A DNA stretch of 64,000 nucleotides from SIG673 sp045653945. GTDB lineage: Bacteria > Bacillota > Clostridia > Oscillospirales > CAG-272. The stretch lies in NCBI GenBank assembly GCA_045653945.1, contig JAZOML010000004.1, positions 61,178 to 125,177 of the forward strand, in the 5' to 3' direction. This document shows positions 1 through 7,027 of the stretch, piece by piece. The notes beneath the pieces are model-generated. The model ran no database searches. It saw nothing but the letters and a program-made list of their open reading frames with translations, and was not told the origin of the DNA. Position 1 is the stretch's first letter. Every line of letters starts with the position of its first letter. A program made the position numbers and the translations under genes.

Positions 1-1143
1 TGTATGAATGCGAATAAACCCGTCCTTTCGCTCCACAAAACGAATGTCAACCAGCTTCTTCTCCTCGCCAACCTTTACACGCCCGTCATAGATAGGCTCG
101 TAAACCTTGCGATACTCAAAGCAACCAACCTTGACAGGCTGAATAGACGAGCAAGCCACAAGCCTGCCCGAAAGCTTCTCCATATCAAATACACAGTCGC
201 CCGAAGCAACAAACGCTTCCTCGGGAGAGCAAGGATACTCCTGACGAATAGAGGACTTGTCAAGATAACTCTCATACTTCTTGCAGTACCACGTTACCTG
301 CTCCTTATCAAGCCCCATTTCATAAAGTAACTTGATACGCTCTATAAGCCAACTGTCATTTGTCTGTAAATACTCATACTCGGTGGAGCGATACTCGTCG
401 GTAAGCCACCAACCGTAAAAGCACTTGACACAAGAGCCGCTGTCCCACATATCCTTTATCTCGTTAAAGCCGTTTGCAGTAGTTTCATATACCACAATAG
501 CGTCAGAGGTAAGCGCCTCACCGATACCCTTTTGCAGCTCGGCAAGAGAACAGGTGTAGAAAGCAGCCTCGGAGAAATGAGCAAAGCTGAGCGTCATTCC
601 TCGGAATATGTTATCCTCGGCAGTCGCAACACGCCAAGAGGAATTTAACTTGTCAAAGAAATACTCCGTCTTTGAATTGAACTTGATAGACGGCTTTAAA
701 GCCTCAGGCAAACGGTCAAATACCACCTTTGCCTTGTCGTTGAATATAGCCTTTGTGCTGTCGCTTCGGTGCGAAATGGTAGCACCGGCAAAATTCTTTC
801 TCGTTATAGAAAACGCAAGCTGAATAGCGGTAATAACAGAGGTAAAGCCCTGCTGCCGCCCTTTAAGTATCAGATAAGGAAGTCGAGTGCCGTTTTCTTC
901 AAGCCGAGAAATAAAATCAAGCTGAACGGCATTCAAAAAGAACGGAACACGCTTCTTTTTCTTGTCAATAATGTAAAAACACGCCTCAATAAGCAGATAC
1001 GGACGCTCAAGCACCTCGCTCCGCAGCGAAGGCTCGGATAAAATCTTCTGCACAGCCGCATCAACAAGCCGCTTATCAAACTCAATGTCCTGCTTCTGTG
1101 CCCACCGAATTTTCCTCTTGTCAATAATGTCCTGTACGGTCAT
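1..1143 (-). CDS. terL: Phage terminase large subunit (partial, runs off left edge)
   Basis: The reverse strand is open from an ATG at 1143 to the window edge (381 codons), so the C-terminal nuclease part lies outside. The protein would be the ATP-driven DNA packaging motor and headful or site-specific nuclease. Visible ATPase features are LKGRQQGFTS near residue 94 (the RQ-x-GFT/S form of Walker A common in terminases), HFSEAAF near 190 (Walker B region) and YETTANGFNE near 220 (coupling motif). It starts inside the stop of the small-subunit gene (ATGA overlap), the classic terS-terL arrangement. Recognition is by motif and gene order. Confidence 0.88.
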   Translation of the reverse strand, partial: MTVQDIIDKRKIRWAQKQDIEFDKRLVDAAVQKILSEPSLRSEVLERPYLLIEACFYIIDKKKKRVPFFLNAVQLDFISRLEENGTRLPYLILKGRQQGFTSVITAIQLAFSITRKNFAGATISHRSDSTKAIFNDKAKVVFDRLPEALKPSIKFNSKTEYFFDKLNSSWRVATAEDNIFRGMTLSFAHFSEAAFYTCSLAELQKGIGEALTSDAIVVYETTANGFNEIKDMWDSGSCVKCFYGWWLTDEYRSTEYEYLQTNDSWLIERIKLLYEMGLDKEQVTWYCKKYESYLDKSSIRQEYPCSPEEAFVASGDCVFDMEKLSGRLVACSSIQPVKVGCFEYRKVYEPIYDGRVKVGEEKKLVDIRFVERKDGFIRIHT

Positions 1144-1634
1144 AATTCCTCAAATCTCACAACGCCGCCGTGATTTACAGTCGGCTCATTGGACGCAAGC
1201 GCATACTTGTCATACATAGTGCCCATAATTACACCAAGCTTTGAAAGGTCGGGAAGCTCAATAGCCGAAAGCTTGTTAATCAATGCACGCTTGTCCGCAA
1301 AGGTAACGTCCTCGTCAGTATTTTCAACAATTTCATCAATAAGCTTGTCAATAGCGTCCTCGCTACGTTCTACTCTTTCAAGCCGCCTCATAATTAAACG
1401 CTGCGACCTCATAACACAGTCCCAAGCGTTCTTGATGAACTCCTCTTTTTTTTGACTTTTAAGTTCTTCAAAGTGAGGATCGTCCTTTCCCTGCCGCACG
1501 TTCCAGCCGTAAACGGTGTTGTAATTAAGATTAAGCTCCTTTGCAACGTCAGGTACGCTCTTGCCACTCGCAAGCAAAGCGAGAGCTTTTTCCTTTATCT
1601 CCGCACCAAATTTCTTTCCCTGTGCCACAAACAC
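1140..1634 (-). CDS. terS: Phage terminase small subunit
   Basis: A 164-residue protein with an N-terminal helix-turn-helix (residues about 10-50, with SVPDVAKELNLNYNTVYGW) followed by charged helices, as expected for a terminase small subunit that recognises the packaging site and loads the large subunit. The start is a GTG at 1634 preceded by AGAAAGG at 4-5 bases; no ATG fits better. The stop overlaps the terL start by 4 bases. It is transcribed from upstream of the tRNA-like leader at 1770-1865. Confidence 0.82.
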   Translation of the reverse strand: MFVAQGKKFGAEIKEKALALLASGKSVPDVAKELNLNYNTVYGWNVRQGKDDPHFEELKSQKKEEFIKNAWDCVMRSQRLIMRRLERVERSEDAIDKLIDEIVENTDEDVTFADKRALINKLSAIELPDLSKLGVIMGTMYDKYALASNEPTVNHGGVVRFEEL

Positions 1635-1695
1635 ACACCTTTCTTATAAAATATTTCGCCATTACTCGCCCTGACGAAATAGAACAGCCTACAAA

Positions 1696-1759
1696 CGTAC
1701 ACCGCCGACGAGAACAAATGTACGCCGCCTCGGAGCGCAAGACAAAAAATGCTCCGAGG
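1696..1759 (-). repeat. Two consecutive perfect inverted repeats in the terS leader
   Basis: CCTCGGAGC (1728-1736) pairs with GCTCCGAGG (1751-1759), a perfect 9 bp stem. Immediately beside it CGTACA (1696-1701) pairs with TGTACG (1719-1724). Both lie between the tRNA-like fold and the terS ribosome site, so a leftward transcript would carry three structured elements in a row. Neither stem is followed by a T-run on the minus strand, so they are not ordinary terminators. Role unknown; RNA processing or control of terS are possibilities. Confidence 0.6.
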
Positions 1760-1769
1760 AACACGCTTT

Positions 1770-1865
1770 TGGTAGCGGTGATTGGATTTGAACCAATATC
1801 CCGAGCCAGACCCCCGTCCGCTCGCTGCATTACCTCGGCACCAGAAAACCGTCGCACACACCGCC
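1770..1865 (-). tRNA. tRNA-like element, probably a degenerate phage tRNA
   Basis: On the minus strand GGCGGTG (5') pairs over all 7 positions with CACCGCT (one G-T pair), followed by discriminator A and an encoded CCA. Before it is a perfect T-arm, ATTGG-TTCAAAT-CCAAT. A possible D-arm (TGC...GCA) and a 5 bp stem CGAGC/GCTCG at the anticodon position can also be drawn. The D-loop would be about 25 nt and the anticodon loop 13 nt, with a further GGAC/GTCT pairing inside, so a normal anticodon cannot be assigned. At 96 nt it is long. It may be a decayed tRNA or a tRNA mimic in the terS leader. Confidence 0.45.
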
Positions 1866-1901
1866 ATAGCTTTGAAACCCTTTGAAGTTTCTCATAACTA
1901 T

Positions 1902-1930
1902 ATTGTACCACGCCAAAATTTAAATTTCTA
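1902..1930 (-). promoter_or_regulatory. Probable promoter for tRNA-like element, terS and terL
   Basis: Minus strand TAGAAA, 17 bp, TACAAT with an extended TG one base before the -10. It is placed to start RNA about 25-30 bases before the tRNA-like fold. The -35 matches the consensus at only 4 of 6 bases. Confidence 0.45.
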
Positions 1931-1987
1931 CCCCTAAACCGCCATTTTTGACTATAAAAACCCACATTTCACCACAAAAAGTGCGAA

Positions 1988-2024
1988 CAAAACAAAAAAA
2001 GGACACCGTTTCCGATGTCCCTTT
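1988..2024 (-). terminator. Intrinsic terminator of the early operon
   Basis: GGACATCG-GAAA-CGGTGTCC hairpin (one mismatch) followed by a T7 run on the minus strand, located just after the stop of the gene at 2058-2453. It separates the early operon from the terS-terL unit. Confidence 0.75.
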
Positions 2025-2057
2025 TGCTAAATATTTAGTTAATCTCGCCAAGCAAAA

Positions 2058-2453
2058 TCAGAGTAACCCACTCTCCGCAAGCTTCTCGGCAACCCTGTTT
2101 ATACGAGCCTCAACACCCCTTACAGTGTAGCCAAGCAGCTCCGCAAGCTCGGCGTGCGACTTCGTTCCGAGATACCCCTCTCGGATGATAAGCCTGTCGA
2201 TAACGTCAAGACAGCTGATAGCACTTTCATAACGCTTTTCAAGATCGTCAAGCTCGTATATTCTCTGCTGTATCTCTTTTTCCTTTTCTTTAATGTATGC
2301 TTCAACGCTCTCAATCCTTGCAGGACTTCCCTTGCTCTCCTTCAAAAAAGCAAGCTGCTGCTTTTTTCCTTCAAGTGCGGTTATCATACCGTCAATATCC
2401 CGCCTGCCATACTTTATAAGCCTTAAATCACTCTTTACCTTCTCCGCTGTCAT
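2058..2453 (-). CDS. Phage late-gene regulator with sigma-region-4-like C-terminus
   Basis: A 131-residue protein with a long helical N-terminal half rich in Lys/Glu (likely coiled coil, residues 25-80) and a C-terminal helix-turn-helix (GTKSHAELAELLGYTVRGVE, about 97-116) similar to sigma factor region 4 and to ArpU-type phage activators. In clostridial phages such a protein commonly sits last in the early operon, just upstream of the terminase genes, and is thought to activate late transcription. The ATG follows AGGAGG; the gene overlaps its upstream neighbour by 26 bases. Function is inferred from fold and position. Confidence 0.6.
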   Translation of the reverse strand: MTAEKVKSDLRLIKYGRRDIDGMITALEGKKQQLAFLKESKGSPARIESVEAYIKEKEKEIQQRIYELDDLEKRYESAISCLDVIDRLIIREGYLGTKSHAELAELLGYTVRGVEARINRVAEKLAESGLL

Positions 2454-2688
2454 TTCCTTTTCCCTCCTGATATAAAATCACTAAAACACAGTTTTCCAGC
2501 TTACTTCTTTCCTCAAAGTCAAGCTTACGCTCTGCCCTCGCCTCAACCTCGTCAGCGATACCGCAGGCGAAACGGTCATCGCTGATACTCTTGTCCTTCC
2601 GACGCTTTGCGCCTGCCGCATACCCGACAATAAAACACGAAAGACACACAATAAGCCAAAGCACCAATGCAATCTTGTACTCAATCAT
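2428..2688 (-). CDS. Small phage membrane protein
   Basis: An 86-residue protein with one N-terminal membrane segment (residues about 5-25, LVLWLIVCLSCFIVGYAAGA) followed by a charged helical tail. AAGGGTG precedes the ATG. No family recognised. It is read in the early operon and overlaps the regulator gene downstream by 26 bases. Confidence 0.6.
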   Translation of the reverse strand: MIEYKIALVLWLIVCLSCFIVGYAAGAKRRKDKSISDDRFACGIADEVEARAERKLDFEERSKLENCVLVILYQEGKGNDSGEGKE

Positions 2689-2699
2689 ATCGGCACCCT

Positions 2700-3086
2700 T
2701 TAATATTCAATCGACGTACCAAAATCGTGATACTCTTTTAAATACCAAAACGCCTTCTTGATTTCCTCGACGTCGCCACTCTCTTTGTATCTGGTAAGAC
2801 AGTCAAGAGCGTGCTGCGGAAAGCTCTCCTCGTCATCATCAGCATACTCGGGCGCTTCGATATCAAACATAAACTTAATCAGATAATCGGTTGCAAGCTC
2901 CTCAAGCTCCAGCTTTTTCCAATAAACCTTTAAACGAGGATCATCTGCGGCATCCATTGGATCATACCCGGCATCAAGGAACGCCTCCATCTCGTCGCCT
3001 GCCTCATCTGCTATCGAGATGCTCTCCTTGAGACTCTCAATAGCCTCACCTACAAAATTCTGCGCATTTTCAAATTTCTTTTCCAT
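2700..3086 (-). CDS. Hypothetical acidic phage protein
   Basis: A 128-residue, strongly acidic and mainly helical protein (runs such as DAGYDPMDAADDPRLK and EYADDDEESF). No family recognised. The ATG has an AAAGGAG site, and the gene is the first one after the strong leftward promoter at 3167-3194, so it is probably expressed early and well. Confidence 0.6.
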   Translation of the reverse strand: MEKKFENAQNFVGEAIESLKESISIADEAGDEMEAFLDAGYDPMDAADDPRLKVYWKKLELEELATDYLIKFMFDIEAPEYADDDEESFPQHALDCLTRYKESGDVEEIKKAFWYLKEYHDFGTSIEY

Positions 3087-3122
3087 TTGTTTTTTCTCCT
3101 TTTCTTTTTTGAAAAATTAAAG

Positions 3123-3166
3123 AAGCATAACTCACCATTGCGCTTAGTAAGTTATGCTTTGGTGAG
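3123..3166. repeat. Overlapping inverted repeats downstream of a phage promoter
   Basis: AAGCATAACT (3123-3132) pairs with AGTTATGCTT (3150-3159), and CTCACC (3131-3136) pairs with GGTGAG (3161-3166). The two pairings share bases, so a leftward RNA starting near 3160 could form only one fully. The second repeat reaches the -10 box of the leftward promoter. This could be an operator or a switchable leader. Confidence 0.55.
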
Positions 3167-3194
3167 ATTATATCACAAGATTTACGGTTGTCAA
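3167..3194 (-). promoter_or_regulatory. Consensus leftward phage promoter
   Basis: Minus strand TTGACA (3194-3189), 16 bp, TATAAT (3172-3167). Both boxes match the sigma-A consensus exactly. It gives the genes from 3086 leftwards their own start in the middle of the early operon. Confidence 0.8.
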
Positions 3195-3226
3195 TACTTT
3201 TTTTCAAAAAAAATAAAAAAATTTTT

Positions 3227-3433
3227 TCACCCCTTCTTTTCCTCATATTTTGCCTTTATAGCCGCCCTCTCCTGCTCCGTCAACCTCTGCTTTAACCTAT
3301 CCTCGTGCTCGGCACGCTTCTTGGCAAGCTCCTCAGCAGTAAGCCTAAACGAACAACGGCCGCAAATCTTCTTTGTAAGGATAGAGCATTTATTATCACT
3401 CACCCTGAAAGCACAATCATACGCCTTTCCCAC
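3227..3433 (-). CDS. Small Cys-containing phage protein
   Basis: About 68 residues. Four cysteines in the N-terminal half, including a CGRC pair, suggest a small metal-binding knuckle; the C-terminal half is a charged helix (Glu/Lys/Arg-rich). I chose the GTG at 3433 because GAGGAGG lies 9 bases upstream; an ATG at 3451 is in frame but lacks a good site. The gene overlaps the 3' end of its upstream neighbour. No family recognised. Confidence 0.5.
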   Translation of the reverse strand: MGKAYDCAFRVSDNKCSILTKKICGRCSFRLTAEELAKKRAEHEDRLKQRLTEQERAAIKAKYEEKKG

Positions 3434-3629
3434 TTTTGCCGCCCTCCTCATACTTCTTTAAACGCTCACGAACAACGTCCATAGCCTCGTTGTAGCCTCT
3501 GACATACTCCCTCTCGCACTTTCTATCGCCAAAGCTGTCCTTTCCTATCACTATACATACTGTTGTTATAACACCTAAAAGTACTCCTAAGGCAAAAACT
3601 CCGATAGCCATAAAAACATTCAACATCAC
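3417..3629 (-). CDS. Small phage membrane protein
   Basis: About 70 residues with one N-terminal membrane segment (NVFMAIGVFALGVLLGVITT) and a charged C-terminal helix. The start is ATG at 3626 or the GTG one codon earlier; GGAGG is 10 bases upstream of the ATG and overlaps the end of the preceding gene (TGATG coupling). Function unknown. Confidence 0.55.
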   Translation of the reverse strand: MMLNVFMAIGVFALGVLLGVITTVCIVIGKDSFGDRKCEREYVRGYNEAMDVVRERLKKYEEGGKSGKGV

Positions 3630-3979
3630 TCAAACACCTCCGTCTTGAATAAGTCCGCATCAACGTATACACTACCGTCTTGCCTTTCCCTGAGATAGAC
3701 ACCATAGTAGTCCATTACAAGTTCGTCCTCTTCCGTCAAGGCAATGATTAGGTAAAAATACTCACCCCTCTCAAGAGTCTCATCCTCTACGGGAGTTACA
3801 ATCCACATAATCTCCTTGCCCTCATATTGCTCGTTCTTGGCTATGTCATACTTTGCCCACTCAATAGGAGACTTCGCTTTTTGACTCCACTCATAAGACT
3901 CACAAGCGCTCCAAACGAACACCGTTAATATCGCTGAAAGTATTGCTGTTAAAATAACCGCTACAAAAATCTTTTTCAT
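3626..3979 (-). CDS. Hypothetical membrane-anchored phage protein
   Basis: A 117-residue protein with an N-terminal signal anchor (residues 4-25, FVAVILTAILSAILTVFVWS) and a polar, probably beta-rich domain outside the membrane. Starts inside the stop of its upstream neighbour (ATGA). No family recognised; lysogenic conversion or exclusion is possible but unsupported. Confidence 0.55.
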   Translation of the reverse strand: MKKIFVAVILTAILSAILTVFVWSACESYEWSQKAKSPIEWAKYDIAKNEQYEGKEIMWIVTPVEDETLERGEYFYLIIALTEEDELVMDYYGVYLRERQDGSVYVDADLFKTEVFE

Positions 3980-4416
3980 TTCTTTTCTTCCTCCGTATTT
4001 CCGTTTAATATTTTTCCTGCCACCTCATCAATAATGGCACACATCTCATCTTCGTCAAGATAAACGCCCTTAATGCGCTCTCTCAACCTATCACGAAACA
4101 ATATAACCACCCTCTCGACAGTCTTATAGTGCTCTTTTATTAATGTTACAGCACTTTTATAATTTGTCTCGCTAAGCTCCTTCACCTTCGCCCTCTCAAG
4201 CGCAAGCGTCTGGGAATATCCGTTCTCGCACTCCTTCAGCCTGTTCTCAAGCTTAAATATCTGCTCACCCTGTTCCTTGATAAGTGCGAGGGCATCTATC
4301 AAGCACTTTTTTCTGCAACCGAATGTATCTTTACTTTTGTCTTTGTATTCACACTCTCGGCAAGGTTTCCCCGAAGTGCAACACTCCAAAGCCTTAATTA
4401 TCTGTTCCTTTTCCAT
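3976..4416 (-). CDS. Hypothetical phage protein with N-terminal Cys cluster
   Basis: A 146-residue protein starting MEKEQIIKALECC, followed by CRECEYK and FGCRKKC, a Cys arrangement frequent in small clostridial phage proteins and likely zinc binding. The rest is a long amphipathic helix, probably coiled coil. An in-frame ATG lies much further upstream, but the start at 4416 has GGAG at 6 bases and fits the overlap with the previous gene. Function unknown. Confidence 0.55.
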   Translation of the reverse strand: MEKEQIIKALECCTSGKPCRECEYKDKSKDTFGCRKKCLIDALALIKEQGEQIFKLENRLKECENGYSQTLALERAKVKELSETNYKSAVTLIKEHYKTVERVVILFRDRLRERIKGVYLDEDEMCAIIDEVAGKILNGNTEEEKK

Positions 4417-4600
4417 TTCCGCTCCTTTCTTTATGCCCCTTGCAAGGGTATTCCTGCTTGAAAAAATATGGGTATGGAACGGGGCAACCGATATTGTCAA
4501 AGTATTCGGTATGGTCGCAATAGTCAGTTCCTCTATCGCTCTTTTTGTGGTGAACACAATTCACGCATTTAGGCGGTACATTATTTTGCCAACCGTTCAT
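4394..4600 (-). CDS. Small Cys/His-rich phage protein
   Basis: 68 residues with CVNCVHHKK, CDHTEYF, and further Cys near 40 and 53, a probable zinc knuckle. Coupled by ATGA to the upstream gene and overlapping the next by 23 bases. No family recognised. Confidence 0.55.
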   Translation of the reverse strand: MNGWQNNVPPKCVNCVHHKKSDRGTDYCDHTEYFDNIGCPVPYPYFFKQEYPCKGHKERSGNGKGTDN

Positions 4601-5049
4601 TCCTCTTCCTCGCTTTCTTCATCAGGATAACTGAATTTATGCGTTTTCTCGTCATACACGGCTATCGGCAAATCCATAACCGATGTGTATTTTTTCGCCG
4701 CTTCTTTTATTTTGCCAACAATGTCTACATTTTCATTGAGTTTTGCCATAGTACCGCAAAGCAATCCCGTTTCTTTATCGGTTAAACTTGCGTAATAACT
4801 ATTGCTTTCGATATAGAATATCCTGCCGCCCGTTTCGATTTCCTTGCCGATATACTTTACTCGGCACTCTTGATTACGTTCTCTGTCAAGCATTCTTTTC
4901 CAGAACGGTGTCTGCCACTCCTTATCGTTATGATAGTCCTCAAAGTTCTCACACTCTCCGTCCTCATCTAACGATATCACGGCACAGCCACACACACATC
5001 CGTCCGTCAAATACTTGCACTCATCTTTCCAACATAATACCTTTGTCAT
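4597..5049 (-). CDS. Hypothetical phage protein with N-terminal Cys motif
   Basis: A 150-residue protein. The first 35 residues carry six cysteines (VLCWKDECKY, DGCVCGCAV, CENF), resembling small DUF1540-type Cys modules; the remainder is alpha/beta with a very acidic tail. Coupled by ATGA to the upstream gene. Function unknown. Confidence 0.5.
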   Translation of the reverse strand: MTKVLCWKDECKYLTDGCVCGCAVISLDEDGECENFEDYHNDKEWQTPFWKRMLDRERNQECRVKYIGKEIETGGRIFYIESNSYYASLTDKETGLLCGTMAKLNENVDIVGKIKEAAKKYTSVMDLPIAVYDEKTHKFSYPDEESEEEE

Positions 5050-5309
5050 TCCTCGCCCTCGCTTTCAAGCCATTTGGGCTTCGGAAATCTATCTGAATAA
5101 GTTATGTTGTCGACCTCTTCGGCTTCAATTTCGTAAGCATCATCCCAATACTTAAGTAAATCTTCATTCTTAGGAAGATAACATACAATTACCACGTAAT
5201 CATAGCCTTCCCCCAAACACCACCAAGGACATTTGATATCTGGTATACCAATAAGCGGTCTATAATCATCTATTGCTTTTGTCTTAAACCTGTATTTTGT
5301 GTACTTCAC
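5046..5309 (-). CDS. Hypothetical phage protein
   Basis: 87 residues, acidic at the C-terminus, with aromatic-rich stretches (CPWWCLGEGYDY). Stop overlaps the next start by 4 bases. No family recognised. Confidence 0.5.
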   Translation of the reverse strand: MKYTKYRFKTKAIDDYRPLIGIPDIKCPWWCLGEGYDYVVIVCYLPKNEDLLKYWDDAYEIEAEEVDNITYSDRFPKPKWLESEGEE

Positions 5310-5311
5310 TT

Positions 5312-5710
5312 CTACACCTCCATAATTTCCAGCCCATGCACGGAACGCATAAGCTTCTTTTTCATTTTGTAAACGTCGGTCTTAACACCCTTGGCATCCT
5401 CAACCACCCACTTACCCTGCCTCTTGTCAAAATAATAAAAATCCGCACGATAGGTTATCGCCCTCTCGGTTACCTTTCCTGCCTTATTCCTCTGCGCTGG
5501 CACAAGCACAAACTTCTTTTGAAGCTCCAGCTTCTCTATCTCGCCCACTCTCTCAAGCACCTTAAGATAAGAATACCGTTCAGCTTCCCTCTTGCTGTCA
5601 AACTTAATCCCGTCAAGAACTACCTTTTTATTCCCATACTTCCGCTGCGGCTCGTCTATGTACCCAAGCTGCCGAAGCAACTGCTCCGCATCCTTACCCC
5701 TTATCATCAA
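5312..5710 (-). CDS. DUF1064 family PD-(D/E)XK nuclease-like phage protein
   Basis: A 132-residue protein that matches the DUF1064 pattern: KYGNKKVVLDGIKFDSKREAER near residues 24-45, a conserved glutamate region, then YRADFYYFD and VVEDAKGVKT. The D...(E/D)xK pair around residues 94-110 fits a PD-(D/E)XK nuclease core. Such genes are common in early or replication regions of Gram-positive phages and may act as structure-specific endonucleases. ATG at 5707 or TTG at 5710 starts it. Confidence 0.7.
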   Translation of the reverse strand: MMIRGKDAEQLLRQLGYIDEPQRKYGNKKVVLDGIKFDSKREAERYSYLKVLERVGEIEKLELQKKFVLVPAQRNKAGKVTERAITYRADFYYFDKRQGKWVVEDAKGVKTDVYKMKKKLMRSVHGLEIMEV

Positions 5711-5888
5711 TCAGCACCCCGATGCCGCGCCCGCACCTGCCGCAACAGACAACCGTAGCAGTATCAAACATATTCCTTTTAGTGTAGGTACCGATAAGCT
5801 GCTTCTTTTCCTTGTCAAAAACGACCTTATTGCACCGCAGACACCTAAACTCGAATTCTGAAACTCCGGGTAAAAACTGTATTTGCAT
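5694..5888 (-). CDS. Small zinc-ribbon-like phage protein
   Basis: 64 residues with CLRC (about 16-19) and CCGRCGRG (about 48-55), a typical two-knuckle zinc ribbon. The start ATG overlaps the upstream stop by one base (TAATG), and the 3' end overlaps the DUF1064 gene. No specific function known. Confidence 0.55.
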   Translation of the reverse strand: MQIQFLPGVSEFEFRCLRCNKVVFDKEKKQLIGTYTKRNMFDTATVVCCGRCGRGIGVLIDDKG

Positions 5889-6079
5889 TATTCTTCCTCC
5901 GTTTCTAAAAAATCAATAAACCTCTGATAACATTCCTCACAGAAATCAAGCCTGTCCCCCGACCAGCTCCTTGCCACACCGGGAGCCCAAATATCAATCC
6001 TTGCCGATGATATCTTGATATCATAAGCGGAAATCTCTTTTCCGCACCTGTCGCAATTTATTTCAACTTTTCTTGCCAC
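5888..6079 (-). CDS. Small zinc-finger-like phage protein
   Basis: 63 residues with CDRCGKE near the N-terminus and CEEC near 50, spaced like a treble-clef or zinc ribbon. The start is a GTG at 6079, right after the stop of the tiny gene upstream. Function unknown. Confidence 0.55.
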   Translation of the reverse strand: MARKVEINCDRCGKEISAYDIKISSARIDIWAPGVARSWSGDRLDFCEECYQRFIDFLETEEE

Positions 6080-6187
6080 TTAACCATCATCCTCCCTGCA
6101 CTCCTCAAAAAACTTGCATCGTAAACAACAGCTGCGGCACATCTTCTGCCTTGAATGAAATATCCAATGTATAAGCCTCGCAAACAT
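6080..6187 (-). CDS. 35-residue Cys-rich phage peptide
   Basis: A very short gene. ATG at 6187 overlaps the upstream stop by one base (TGATG), with AGGAGG about 9 bases before it. The product contains CRSCCLRC and a further Cys, so it may bind a metal, and its stop touches the start of the next gene. Coupling at both ends and the strong ribosome site argue that it is real. Confidence 0.55.
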   Translation of the reverse strand: MFARLIHWIFHSRQKMCRSCCLRCKFFEECREDDG

Positions 6188-7011
6188 CAACCTTTTCCTC
6201 CTTTGCCTTTATAAGTCCTACTTGTGGCAGCGTCAAAAAACTCGCCTGTATCAAAGCTCCTTGCAAGCTCTCCGCTGCCTGCCTTTTTACCTTTACGCCT
6301 CGGGCGTATCTTCTCGGCCCAACTGTCCGCCGCCGTTACCCACACAGGTAAACACACCCAGCCAATCCCCTCGTTGTACTTAATAAACGCATCAGCTTCG
6401 CCCTCAGGTTCGCTCACGCCGAGCTTTTTGAAATGATCAACAACACTTTCCCTTTCAGGCGGTACGTGATACCCAAGCGCTTCGGTATTTGCCTTTTTTT
6501 CGCGCACAGGCGCTGTTGTAGTTGTTATACTATTCTTTTCTTTACTTTCCTTTCCTTTACTTTGTCCGCCAATAACCTCGTTTTCGGCGGAATTTACTCC
6601 GTTTTCGGCGGAAGAAACCCAATTTTTAGGCGTGGCTATCAAAAGGTACCCCTTTTCAAATTTTACAAAGTCGCGTTTCCTTGTTATAGACGCATACGTT
6701 TCTTGTATACGCTCCGACGTCAGAATACCGTACTCCTTGTAAAGCCTTTGATTAAAAATACCCTCTCGTATAGAGGCGTTCACGACCTCTTCGACAACGT
6801 TGATACCTACATTTAAACTCTGTGCAAACATCAACGCCACCGGCCGCGACCATTTGGTGTAATATCCCTTCTCGGAATATATCTTTTGCCATAACTTAAT
6901 AATGATGGCAAAGCCTTTCAGTCCAAATTCCGCCTCAATTAACTTGACACTGTCGCTCATATGACAGTCAAGTGAGAAATAGTCCACGCCGTCCTTTATT
7001 GGACGACCCAT
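6187..7011 (-). CDS. DUF4373-type phage replication initiation protein
   Basis: A 274-residue protein beginning with a winged-helix module of the DUF4373/Lin1244-Lin1753 type (residues about 7-110, VDYFSLDCHMSDSVKLIEAE, GLKGFAIIIKLWQKIYSEKG). A Ser/Lys/Thr-rich linker (about 140-175) and a basic C-terminal region follow. Proteins of this kind take the place of DnaD-like initiators in many clostridial phages and likely bind the phage origin or recruit the host helicase. AAGGAGG lies before the ATG. Confidence 0.7.
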   Translation of the reverse strand: MGRPIKDGVDYFSLDCHMSDSVKLIEAEFGLKGFAIIIKLWQKIYSEKGYYTKWSRPVALMFAQSLNVGINVVEEVVNASIREGIFNQRLYKEYGILTSERIQETYASITRKRDFVKFEKGYLLIATPKNWVSSAENGVNSAENEVIGGQSKGKESKEKNSITTTTAPVREKKANTEALGYHVPPERESVVDHFKKLGVSEPEGEADAFIKYNEGIGWVCLPVWVTAADSWAEKIRPRRKGKKAGSGELARSFDTGEFFDAATSRTYKGKGGKG

Positions 7012-7027
7012 ACTACCACCCTCCTTA

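Noticed and set aside
1549..1965. Minus-strand open frame of 138 codons across the tRNA-like region
   Set aside because: It covers the structured leader and overlaps terS in another frame; no ribosome site and no protein-like composition.
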